In this document: piece after piece, positions 1-5,940 of the stretch
Position numbering within the stretch: the first letter of the stretch is position 1
Layout of the letters: every line of letters begins with the position of its first letter
NCBI GenBank assembly: GCA_934270705.1
Contig: CAKQQG010000060.1
Span: 1 to 6,723 of the forward strand
From: an uncultured Oxalobacter sp.
GTDB lineage: Bacteria; Pseudomonadota; Gammaproteobacteria; Burkholderiales; Burkholderiaceae_D
Direction of reading: 5' to 3'
Length of the DNA stretch: 6,723 nt
Notes under the pieces: model-generated
What the model was told of the DNA's origin: nothing
Database searches by the model: none
Seen by the model: the letters and a program-made list of their open reading frames with translations, nothing else
Made by a program: the position numbers and the translations under genes

Positions 1-521
1 GCCATGATGTCCGCAAGCTCGTCGAAATCCGCCGGACTGGCCGGTTCGGGGCAGCGTAGCAGAATGTCCAGATCGCTGTCGGCATGCATGACGGCCTTGC
101 CGGTCGCCAGCGCATAACCGCAGCTGCCGGTGACGCCCCAGCACCAGGGTATCGCCTGACGTACCAGCAAAATCAGTGCCTGTACCGGCCGTGTGTCGGC
201 AAAAGGCGAAGCCGCCAGTCTGCCGGTATCGGCGACCAGCGATTCCGGTGTGACGGTTTCGATGACCGAATCCGGCGCGAGCCAGACGGCTGCCCTTTCG
301 GCGCGGGTGTCGCCGCGAATGCCTGCCGGTATCAGGCCATCCGCGGAAAAGTCGCGCCGTACCACCAGCGGCAGACCGGGATGCCAGACCTTGCCGACCC
401 AGTCCGGCAAGGGTGCGGCGGATTGCAGGGCATCCGCACCGTTTACCCGAACCAGATCGTGGGGGCGGCAGTCATGCTGCCGCCCCGGCTTGCGCAGAGG
501 CTGGCTGGCGACGTTTGTCAT
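1..521 (-). CDS. mdcG: MdcG, phosphoribosyl-dephospho-CoA transferase (holo-ACP synthase of malonate decarboxylase), 3' end cut by window edge
   Basis: This enzyme transfers the triphosphoribosyl-dephospho-CoA precursor made by MdcB onto the serine of the carrier protein MdcC, releasing pyrophosphate and giving the holo-carrier. I translated it from the ATG at 521 (MTNVASQPLRK...). The frame is open to the edge, giving about 173 residues. The family is usually around 200 residues, so roughly the last 30 are missing. An N-terminal RPHDLVRV stretch (about residues 19-26) matches the family's PHDL start. A nucleotidyltransferase signature lies at about residues 132-156: GSCGYALATGK, then HADSDLDILLR, with the metal-binding acidic residues D148, D150 and D152. 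The start codon overlaps the mdcE stop as ATGA, which implies translational coupling. Its own ribosome site (AGGA at 528-531) is weak. The family call is firm; the citrate-lyase homologue CitX is the only close alternative, and the mdc neighbours exclude it. Confidence 0.93.
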   Translation of the reverse strand, partial: MTNVASQPLRKPGRQHDCRPHDLVRVNGADALQSAAPLPDWVGKVWHPGLPLVVRRDFSADGLIPAGIRGDTRAERAAVWLAPDSVIETVTPESLVADTGRLAASPFADTRPVQALILLVRQAIPWCWGVTGSCGYALATGKAVMHADSDLDILLRCPEPASPADFDELADIM

Positions 522-1348
522 GCCGGATCCTGCCACTGGTCGCGCATGGCTTCGCGGACCCGCGAAGTGCTGTCGCGGTTGGGCGAACCCAGCCGGTTCG
601 CCAGTGAAACATCGCTGGTGCGCGCGGTGGCGATGGCACGGATGACGGCTGCCCGGATGGTTGCGACTTCCGCATCGTCGGGTCTGGACGGGTCGGCGAC
701 GTCGATCAGGTCTTCCAGCAGGCCGAGCGTGCGGTAGTTGGTGATGTCGTAGGCCATCGGCGGGATGGTGGATGCCAGTTTTTCCAGTGCCTCGACGCTG
801 CGCAGGGTAATGCGCGCGGCGGATGCCTTGCCCATGGCGTGGATCATGACGCCGGGATCGTTGATGGCGATCAGGCGGTTGGCCTGATAGCCATGCGCCA
901 GAAACGCGCCGGACATGGCCTTGCCGACGATCAGCCCGATGACCGGATGCCCTGCAAGACGCGCGGTAGCGTATGCCCCTGCCGCTGCTGCCAGCGCCAG
1001 ATGGATGCCGAAGGCTTCTTCCCGTCTGCCGTATGCCTGGCTGGGGACGTCGATGATGGCGAGGATGGCGCGTTTTTCAGCCTTGTCCTTGTCTGCCTGT
1101 ACCGCTTCGGCGACCATCTTGCCCAGCGTCCAGCCTTCGAGCAGGCCGACTTCGCCCTTCGCGGCGCGCGGATAACGGTTGTCGGGATCCGGGATGACGG
1201 CGATCGCCCGTACCGGATAACCGTCCAGTTCGCCGTCGGCGACCTTGACCGACGGGCATTGTCCCGTGCGCTGCGTGAAATCGCCCGCCAGCAGATCGAA
1301 CCAGATTTCTCCCCTGCCCTTTTCACGGGTATCGTTTCCGTTTTTCAT
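518..1348 (-). CDS. mdcE: MdcE, malonate decarboxylase gamma subunit
   Basis: MdcE is the partner of MdcD. Together they form the decarboxylase component that removes CO2 from malonyl-S-ACP and regenerates acetyl-S-ACP, in the cytoplasm and without biotin or sodium pumping. The protein is 276 residues with a crotonase/carboxyltransferase-like fold expected. Visible features are IPDPDNRYPRAAKGEVGLLEGW (residues 52-73, given here only as a family match), a DVPSQAYGRREEAFG segment (100-114), and the glycine-rich VGKAMSGAFLAHGYQANR segment (141-158), where oxyanion-hole residues are expected. There is no zinc-ribbon cysteine cluster, as expected for the Mdc type. The start at 1348 has an AAGGAGA ribosome site at 1355-1361 with 6-nt spacing, and it overlaps the mdcD stop as ATGA. 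The stop overlaps the mdcG start in the same way. Length and motifs look intact. Confidence 0.94.
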   Translation of the reverse strand: MKNGNDTREKGRGEIWFDLLAGDFTQRTGQCPSVKVADGELDGYPVRAIAVIPDPDNRYPRAAKGEVGLLEGWTLGKMVAEAVQADKDKAEKRAILAIIDVPSQAYGRREEAFGIHLALAAAAGAYATARLAGHPVIGLIVGKAMSGAFLAHGYQANRLIAINDPGVMIHAMGKASAARITLRSVEALEKLASTIPPMAYDITNYRTLGLLEDLIDVADPSRPDDAEVATIRAAVIRAIATARTSDVSLANRLGSPNRDSTSRVREAMRDQWQDPA

Positions 1349-2178
1349 GAGCGTTCTCCTTTTCCAAACAATGCGGCCGCACGTTCCGCGCTGGCCTGTT
1401 CGCGGGTATCGAAAGCGTTGAGTTTTTCCAGATAGTCGTCATAGCGTTCGCATCTGAGGGATGCCGGACGTCCCTTGCCGATGCAGTCGATGGCGGCCGC
1501 CTTCACGGCGGCAAGCGAATCATCGACGAGCGCATCGACGAATCCGGTACGGTAACGTGCCTCGCCGCCGGTCAGGCTCCAGATGAAGGGGCGGTTGCGC
1601 GAGTCGTATTCCGCGATGCCGGCTTCCTGTTCGATGACTTGCGGGCCATTCAGACCGAGCCGGGCTTCGCGGGTGACGATCAGGTAGCTGCAAAGCGCCG
1701 CCGCAATCGACATGCCGCCGAAGCAGCCGACGGTTCCGGCGATGATGCCGATGACCGGGACATAGCGGCGCAAATCGACGATGGCGGCATGGATGTCGGC
1801 GATGGCCGCCAGCCCCAGATTGGCTTCCTGAAGGCGGACGCCGCCGGTTTCCAGACAGAGGATGGCCTGTGTCGGAATGCCCTTGCGATTGTCTTCGGCC
1901 GCCATTTCGAGCGCCGCCGCCATTTTCGCGCCGGAGACTTCGCCCATGCTGCCGCCCTGGAAGGTGCCTTCGATGGCGATGACGACTGCGGGTTTTCCGT
2001 CTATCGTGCCTTTGGCGACGACCATGCCGTCGTCGGCCTGGGGAACGATGCCCTGCGGCGGGAGCCAGGGCGACATGATGAAGTCGAACGGGCCGAGCAA
2101 TTCACGGAACGTGCCCGCATCCAGCAATCCTTTTGCCCGTTCACGGGCGGACAATTCGATAAAACGGGTGTCATTCAT
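1345..2178 (-). CDS. mdcD: MdcD, malonate decarboxylase beta subunit
   Basis: MdcD is the beta subunit of the MdcD-MdcE complex, which decarboxylates malonyl bound to the carrier protein MdcC. It is 277 residues and related to the acetyl-CoA carboxylase carboxyltransferase family. It opens with SARERAKGLLDAGTF (residues 10-24), the usual start of this family. Then come IEGTFQGGSMGEVSGAKM (69-86), ETGGVRLQEANLGL (110-123) and the glycine-rich GTVGCFGGMSIAAALCSYL (148-166), which supply acyl-binding and oxyanion-hole elements in this fold. The start at 2178 is set by a strong GAGGAGG-type site (CCTCCT on the plus strand at 2185-2190), 6 nt away and inside the end of mdcC. The start overlaps mdcC by 8 nt and the stop overlaps mdcE by 4 nt, so mdcC-D-E should be made in fixed proportion. 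No defect is seen. Confidence 0.95.
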   Translation of the reverse strand: MNDTRFIELSARERAKGLLDAGTFRELLGPFDFIMSPWLPPQGIVPQADDGMVVAKGTIDGKPAVVIAIEGTFQGGSMGEVSGAKMAAALEMAAEDNRKGIPTQAILCLETGGVRLQEANLGLAAIADIHAAIVDLRRYVPVIGIIAGTVGCFGGMSIAAALCSYLIVTREARLGLNGPQVIEQEAGIAEYDSRNRPFIWSLTGGEARYRTGFVDALVDDSLAAVKAAAIDCIGKGRPASLRCERYDDYLEKLNAFDTREQASAERAAALFGKGERS

Positions 2179-2470
2179 GGCGAGCCTCCTCGAAAACCTG
2201 TTCGATTCTCAAACGGGCGACACCGGGTGTCGCGCCGAAATCGTGGATGACCAGACGGCCTGCCGGCAAGGGTGCGGCATCGGAAAGCCGTGCGAACAGC
2301 CGTTCCCAGCGTGCGGCGCTGCCGTCTGTGGATGTGATGATGGATACGTCGAGCCTGTCTGCCGTATCCGGTTCGAACAGCGCTTCCATGTCGCCCGAAC
2401 CGACGACACCGGCGAGCGCTTTTTTTCCGGCCGCCGCGCGACCGGGATATTTGAGTGTGATGTTTTGCAT
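2171..2470 (-). CDS. mdcC: MdcC, malonate decarboxylase acyl carrier protein (delta subunit)
   Basis: MdcC is the dedicated carrier protein of malonate decarboxylase. It carries acetyl and malonyl groups as thioesters on a 2'-(5''-phosphoribosyl)-3'-dephospho-CoA arm rather than on phosphopantetheine. It is 99 residues, the normal size for the family. The segment GVVGSGDMEALFEPD (residues 21-35) contains the attachment serine at position 25, matching the position known in the Klebsiella protein. The DSL motif of ordinary acyl carrier proteins is absent, as expected. The start at 2470 follows mdcB after a 14-nt gap and has an AGGAGA ribosome site at 2478-2483. The stop overlaps mdcD by 8 nt. 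The carrier should be inactive until MdcB and MdcG have modified it. Confidence 0.95.
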   Translation of the reverse strand: MQNITLKYPGRAAAGKKALAGVVGSGDMEALFEPDTADRLDVSIITSTDGSAARWERLFARLSDAAPLPAGRLVIHDFGATPGVARLRIEQVFEEARHE

Positions 2471-2484
2471 GTTCTTGTCTCCTG

Positions 2485-3339
2485 TTATTGGATGGCGGCA
2501 CGGTCGAGAAAGAGTGCCGCGGCCAGCAAGTCGGCTGCGCCGCCCGGTGAGGCACGGGTTTCGCGCATGACGTCCTCGAGCCGCCCGAACGCTTTTTTGC
2601 CCGCTTCGGTGCCGATACCGCCCACGTCGAGTATGGCGCGCGCGCCTTTCTGCATGGCGTCAAGCGCCGGCATGCCGCCGCGCGAGAGGACGCAGGTATC
2701 GGTCAGCGAGGTCATGACGGCCAGCAATGCGTCGATTCGCGCTTCCTGCTCCAGACTGCCATGCCGGCGGCTGGCCGCCAGTTGCGGCAATGCCAGACGG
2801 GTGACATGGGGGAAGGCGTTTTGCGCTTCTTCCCGCGCGCCCGGTACCTTGTAGCGTGTCGTGACGTATTTGCCCTTGGAAAAACGCTTCGGACAGGCTT
2901 CATCGCCGATTTTCGCCAGCGAGGCGGCAGCCATGCAGATCCCGTCCGTCGTGGCTTCGCCTTCGTGCATGGCGCATGCCGTGACCATGAGCCCCAGCGC
3001 CCAGATCGCGCCGCGGTGGGTGTTGACGCCGCCGGTGGTTTGCATCATGACCCGTTCCCCTTCCCGGCCGATGGCGCCGATCTGCCGGCGCAAGGTCGCG
3101 TCGGGTATACGTCCCCAGCCGGCAAGCGCCATGTCGAAAAAGGCGGTTTCCAGACTTTCGGCGGAAGCTTCCAGCATGGACAGATCCATGTCGTCATGGT
3201 TGCCGCTGCCGCGCATATCGACCAGTCCGGGCTTCGGGGTCAGCCGCGCTTCGTCAAGCAGTGCCGTGACGGCATGGCGCGCCAGTGCATAGGCGGCGGC
3301 TTCGGCCTGCGGCGTGCGTTGTCCGATCGTGCAAGCCAT
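2485..3339 (-). CDS. mdcB: MdcB, triphosphoribosyl-dephospho-CoA synthase
   Basis: MdcB condenses ATP with 3'-dephospho-CoA, releasing adenine and giving the prosthetic-group precursor that MdcG attaches to MdcC. It belongs to the CitG/MdcB family. I chose the ATG at 3339, giving 284 residues, rather than the upstream ATG at 3387. It overlaps the mdcA stop as TAATG, has AGGAG at 3346-3350 with 6-nt spacing, and starts at the usual family position (MACTIGQRTP). Conserved blocks are LTPKPGLVDMRGSGNHDDM (residues 33-51), TTGGVNTHRGAIWALGLM (101-118), FSKGKYVTTRY (153-163), TDTCVLSRGGMPALD (213-227) and a C-terminal ASPGGAADLLAAALFL (263-278). All expected blocks are present, so the enzyme should be functional. 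A CitG role is unlikely because no citrate lyase genes are nearby. Confidence 0.94.
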   Translation of the reverse strand: MACTIGQRTPQAEAAAYALARHAVTALLDEARLTPKPGLVDMRGSGNHDDMDLSMLEASAESLETAFFDMALAGWGRIPDATLRRQIGAIGREGERVMMQTTGGVNTHRGAIWALGLMVTACAMHEGEATTDGICMAAASLAKIGDEACPKRFSKGKYVTTRYKVPGAREEAQNAFPHVTRLALPQLAASRRHGSLEQEARIDALLAVMTSLTDTCVLSRGGMPALDAMQKGARAILDVGGIGTEAGKKAFGRLEDVMRETRASPGGAADLLAAALFLDRAAIQ

Positions 3340-4994
3340 TACCAGCTCCTGAAACGTGCCGGCGGGTTGTACAGGCCACCCGACCATTCGACGAGTTCGG
3401 CGATGCTGCCGGCGGCCAGCAGCGAGCGTTTGGCGTCGGTTCTGGCGATCCCCAGATCTTCGGGGAAGGCGACCTTGTTTTCGCTGCGCAAGCGCCGGAC
3501 GGTCTTGGCGTCGGCGGCCATGCCGATTTCGGTGATGCCCGCGACGGCGGCGACCATCTGTTTGCGTTCTTCAAGCGACTGTGCGCGGTACAGGTAGGCG
3601 ATGCCTTCTTCCGTCAGTACATGGGTGACGTCGTCGCCGTAGATCATGACCGGTGCGAGCGGCATGCCGGATTCTTTGGCGACCGATACGGCATCCAGAC
3701 TTTCGACGAATGTCGGGCTGGCGCCGGACTGGTAGGTTTCAACCATCTGCACGACGAGTTTTTTGCCTCTGCCGAGCAAATCATCGCCTTCCATCATGTC
3801 CAGCCAGGCCGGTGTGGCATGACGGCGTCCGTGCGGGTCGTGTCCCATGTTCGGCGCACCGCCGAAGCCCGATACCCGCCCTTTCGTCACGGTCGAGGAA
3901 TTGGCCGCGCCGTCGAGCTGCAAGGTCGAGCCGATGAACATATCGACGGCGTACTGGCCCGCCATCTGGCAAAACGCGCGGTTCGAGCGCATGGAGCCGT
4001 CGACGCCGGTGAAGAACACGTCCGGGCGTGCGGCGATATAGTCTTCCATGCCCAGTTCCCCGCCGAAGCAGTGGACGGTTTCGACCCAGCCCGATTCGAT
4101 GGCGGGAATCAGGGTCGGATGCGGGTTCAGCGTCCAGTTCTTGCAGATTTTCCCTTTCAGGCCGAGCTGTTCGCCATAGGTCGGCAACAACAGTTCGATG
4201 GCGGCGGTGTTGAAACCGATGCCGTGGTTGAGCGATTGCACCTGATGCCGTGCATAGATGCCCTTGATGGCCATCATCGCCATGAGGATATGAACCGGTT
4301 TGATGAGGCGCGGGTCGCGGGTGAACAGCGGTTCGATGAAAAACGGCTTGTCGGCCGGTACGACGAAATCGACCCATGAGCCCGGAATGTCCACGCGCGG
4401 CAAGTCGGCTTCGCTGTCAACGAGTTCATTGACCTGCGCGATGACGATGCCGTTCTTGAAGGCGGCGGCTTCGGCGATCGCCGGTGTGTCCTCGGTACTC
4501 GGACCGGTATAGAGGTTGCCGTTCTTGTCGGCCTTGTAGGCGGCGATCAGCGCGATATTGGGAATCAGATCGACGAACAGGCGTGAATACAGTTCGATAT
4601 AGGTATGGATGGCGCCGACTTCGAGCATGCCGTCTTCCAGCAGCTGCGACATGCGCAGGCTTTGCGCGCCGGAATAGGAAAAGTCGATTTTGCGGGCGAT
4701 TCCCTTTTCGAACAGGTCGAGATGCTCCGGCAGGCTGACGCTCGGCATGATCATGTGCAAGTCGTGCAGCTTTTCCGGATTCGCCTGCGCCAGCATGCGT
4801 GCCAGAAAATCGGCCTGTTTCTGGTTGTTGCCTTCCAGCACGACACGGTCGCCCGGAGCGATGAGTTTTTCCAGCATGGCGGGAAGATCATCGCGCGGCA
4901 ATACTTTTCCGGCAATGCCCAGACGGTCTATCCGCCGTTTTTTTTCCTGCCGCCGGGTGTCCCATTTCCCCGGCGGGATGCTTCGTTGCAACAT
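3339..4994 (-). CDS. mdcA: MdcA, malonate decarboxylase alpha subunit (acetyl-S-ACP:malonate ACP transferase)
   Basis: MdcA exchanges the acetyl group on holo-MdcC for malonate, giving malonyl-S-ACP and acetate. This is the first step of each turnover. The protein has 551 residues, about the same as characterised MdcA proteins. Recognisable stretches are WDTRR near the N terminus (11-15), VVLEGNNQKQADFLARML (51-68), LYTGPSTEDTPAIAEAAAF (161-179), QSLNHGIGFNTAAIELLLP (253-271), FGGELGMEDYIA (310-321), FFTGVDGSMRSNRAFCQMAG (327-346), and SGFGGAPNMGHDPHGRRHATP (375-395, a family hallmark). The start at 4994 has an AAAGGAG site at 5002-5008 with 7-nt spacing. It is the first gene of the operon, directly downstream of the repeat-rich leader, and its stop overlaps the mdcB start. 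No truncation or frameshift is visible. Confidence 0.97.
   Translation of the reverse strand: MLQRSIPPGKWDTRRQEKKRRIDRLGIAGKVLPRDDLPAMLEKLIAPGDRVVLEGNNQKQADFLARMLAQANPEKLHDLHMIMPSVSLPEHLDLFEKGIARKIDFSYSGAQSLRMSQLLEDGMLEVGAIHTYIELYSRLFVDLIPNIALIAAYKADKNGNLYTGPSTEDTPAIAEAAAFKNGIVIAQVNELVDSEADLPRVDIPGSWVDFVVPADKPFFIEPLFTRDPRLIKPVHILMAMMAIKGIYARHQVQSLNHGIGFNTAAIELLLPTYGEQLGLKGKICKNWTLNPHPTLIPAIESGWVETVHCFGGELGMEDYIAARPDVFFTGVDGSMRSNRAFCQMAGQYAVDMFIGSTLQLDGAANSSTVTKGRVSGFGGAPNMGHDPHGRRHATPAWLDMMEGDDLLGRGKKLVVQMVETYQSGASPTFVESLDAVSVAKESGMPLAPVMIYGDDVTHVLTEEGIAYLYRAQSLEERKQMVAAVAGITEIGMAADAKTVRRLRSENKVAFPEDLGIARTDAKRSLLAAGSIAELVEWSGGLYNPPARFRSW
3346..3350 (-). promoter_or_regulatory. Ribosome binding site that sets the mdcB start
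   Basis: On the minus strand the bases read AGGAGCTGGTAATG. The AGGAG lies 6 nt before the ATG that shares a base with the mdcA stop (TAATG). This supports a start at 3339 rather than the longer in-frame reading from 3387, and suggests that ribosomes finishing mdcA reinitiate on mdcB. Confidence 0.8.
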
Positions 4995-5001
4995 GGAATG
5001 T

Positions 5002-5008
5002 CTCCTTT
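5002..5008 (-). promoter_or_regulatory. Ribosome binding site of mdcA
   Basis: AAAGGAG on the minus strand lies 7 nt before the mdcA ATG. It begins within 2 nt of the end of the tandem direct repeat, so a protein bound to the repeat could also affect translation. Confidence 0.8.
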
Positions 5009-5009
5009 C

Positions 5010-5051
5010 GTTTGACGTTCGATGGCGTCGGGTTTGACGTTCGATGGTGTC
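5010..5051. repeat. Tandem 20-bp direct repeat in the mdcA leader
   Basis: Two copies of GTTTGACGTTCGATGGYGTC lie at 5010-5029 and 5032-5051 on the plus strand. They differ at one base (C in the first, T in the second) and are separated by GG. The 22-bp period is close to two helical turns, so a protein bound to each copy would sit on the same face of the DNA. The repeat ends next to the mdcA ribosome site. The repeat is directly visible; its role as an operator is inference. Confidence 0.85.
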
Positions 5052-5069
5052 AGCTTAAAAAAACAACGA

Positions 5070-5130
5070 CTCCCGATCAATCAAGTTCTTGTCGAAATCA
5101 TTAGCCTGAAAGTAACGATTTATCGGGGAG
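5070..5130. repeat. Separated inverted repeat upstream of mdcA
   Basis: CCCGATCAATC at 5072-5082 pairs with GATTTATCGGG at 5117-5127 with one mismatch. The match extends outwards through CTC/GAG with a one-base bulge, giving arms of about 13 nt separated by 34 nt. It could be two half-operators that form a DNA loop, or, if transcribed, a stem in the 5' leader. No T-run follows it on the minus strand, so it is not a standard terminator. Confidence 0.6.
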
Positions 5131-5181
5131 AAACGAATGGAACCGCGCCGGTTACGCGATTGCCTGATCATGATATGTTAC

Positions 5182-5200
5182 ATTACATTTTTCATGCAAT
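5182..5200. promoter_or_regulatory. AT-rich dyad, possible regulator binding site
   Basis: On the minus strand the bases read ATTGCAT-GAAAA-ATGTAAT, an inverted repeat with 7-bp arms, one mismatch and a 5-bp spacer. Such a dyad is typical of dimeric GntR- or LysR-type regulators, both of which are known to control malonate decarboxylase operons in other bacteria. It lies about 190 nt upstream of mdcA. No regulator gene is in the window, so the assignment is inference. Confidence 0.45.
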
Positions 5201-5328
5201 TTTATGAATCATGCTGTTTTTTTCAGAAACCGGTTTTTCCGTGACAAAAACGGCATGATCCGGAATGCGCATACTTGTTCCCGTCCGGAATGTTCCGTTC
5301 GCATTCTTGCATTGCGGTCATAAACACG

Positions 5329-5940
5329 CTAGCGGTATCCCGGACGGTTGCCGTTGCGCGCGGTATGACGGTAATAGGCCTGTCCCATTTTCCATGCCAG
5401 ATCGTCCGGCGCGAGGGACGAGCCGGTATAGCGATGCGAGAACGCCGGCCAGTCGTGCGCGCGCAACAGGGGGATGGTGCCCTGTGTTTGCAGCAGGGTG
5501 CAAAGGGTTTCGAGCTGGCGGCATACGCTTTCGTTCTGGGCGGCGACGAAGGCTTCGATATTGTCGAAACCGCATTCGGCATACCGTTCGCCGGGAATCT
5601 GGAACATGCCGTAGGATGCCGACATCAGCGCCGCTTCCGGGTGGATGGTGCGCGCCTTGTCCAGTCTGGCATATTCGCGTGCGCCGCCCTCGTCGTAGCG
5701 GATGGTGGGTTCCCGAAAGAGGATGTTTTCGTTGCCGGCACGGCATGTATCGGGGGAAATGCCGGCTTTTTCCAGATTCCGGTAAAACAGGTGTCCTTCG
5801 AAAAACAGGCTGGCCCGCCCGTCCGGCAGGAAAGCGTCGGTTTCGCTTGCCGTTTCGGCAAGCGATTGCAGTACCGCCGTTTCCAGTCCGAAGCGTGCCG
5901 CCAGCGCCTGTAACTGCTCTTGCGTCAGTTTTTCAGGCAT
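5329..5940 (-). CDS. N-acetylmuramidase family (DUF3380-type) peptidoglycan hydrolase
   Basis: This is a 203-residue protein that matches, from remembered family patterns, the DUF3380 N-acetylmuramidase domain found in phage endolysins and bacterial lysins that cut the glycan strand. The N terminus KLTQEQLQALAARFGLE (residues 4-20) is the usual opening helix. FFEGHLFYRNL (46-56) matches the family's FE-H-F-Y motif, with E48 the likely catalytic acid. Then come GGAREYARLDKA (about 90-101), AALMSASYGMFQIPG and AFVAAQNES; the C-terminal part HDWPAFSHRYTGS corresponds to the family's W-x-x-F-A-x-x-YNG. There is no signal peptide, membrane segment or separate wall-binding domain, so the protein is cytoplasmic unless released by lysis or another route. 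The start at 5940 is fixed by AAGGAGG at 5947-5953 with 6-nt spacing. It overlaps the ogt 3' end by 16 nt. No holin or other phage gene is adjacent. Confidence 0.82.
   Translation of the reverse strand: MPEKLTQEQLQALAARFGLETAVLQSLAETASETDAFLPDGRASLFFEGHLFYRNLEKAGISPDTCRAGNENILFREPTIRYDEGGAREYARLDKARTIHPEAALMSASYGMFQIPGERYAECGFDNIEAFVAAQNESVCRQLETLCTLLQTQGTIPLLRAHDWPAFSHRYTGSSLAPDDLAWKMGQAYYRHTARNGNRPGYR

Larger units (their letters stand above)
4995..5328 (-). promoter_or_regulatory. Intergenic control region of the mdc operon
   Basis: This 334-nt gap lies between the muramidase stop and the mdcA start. It is the only sizeable non-coding space before the six-gene operon, so the operon promoter most likely lies here. 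It is more AT-rich than the flanking genes, particularly at 5165-5222. It holds a 19-bp dyad (5182-5200), a separated inverted repeat (5070-5130), a small hairpin AACCG-CGC-CGGTT (5141-5153) and a tandem direct repeat (5010-5051), described separately. I searched the minus strand for TTGACA/TATAAT pairs and for the GG-N10-GC pattern of sigma-54 and found only weak matches, for example TTGCAT near 5200 or TTGATT near 5080 with poor -10 partners. Downstream of the muramidase (5223-5328) I see no hairpin followed by a T-run that would be a clear terminator. Confidence 0.6.

Noticed and set aside
1862..2854. Plus-strand open frame of 330 codons across mdcB-mdcC-mdcD
   Set aside because: It is a shadow of three well-supported minus-strand genes. 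Composition is low-information (Ser/Ala/Arg rich) with no recognisable domain.
3340..3387. Longer mdcB start at 3387
   Set aside because: It would add 16 residues inside mdcA without a good ribosome site, whereas 3339 has AGGAG spacing and the TAATG overlap.
3285..4379. Long plus-strand open frame (364 codons) opposite mdcA/mdcB
   Set aside because: It is antisense to strongly conserved MdcA and MdcB sequence, has no family resemblance I recognise, and such mirror frames are common in GC-rich coding DNA.
5022..5207. 61-codon plus-strand frame in the mdcA upstream gap, starting inside the direct repeat
   Set aside because: It has no ribosome site in front of its ATG and no recognisable motif, and it overlaps the candidate control elements. 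Chance is the simplest explanation, though a tiny divergent gene cannot be fully excluded.
5041..5222. Sigma-70 or sigma-54 promoter for mdcA
   Set aside because: Only partial matches (TTGCAT, TTGATT with -10 boxes matching 3 of 6 or fewer) and no GG-N10-GC pattern were seen, so no specific promoter is annotated.
5223..5270. Possible terminator after the muramidase (CCGT-N7-ACGG and the AAACCGGTTT palindrome)
   Set aside because: Stems are only 4-5 bp, and the run that follows on the minus strand is A rather than T. This is not enough to call a terminator.
5223..5582. Minus-strand frame of 119 codons that continues past the muramidase stop and ends with a CRFCHGK motif
   Set aside because: Most of it is an out-of-frame shadow of the muramidase. 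The only internal ATG beyond the muramidase stop has no ribosome site, and a lone CxxC is not evidence for a protein.
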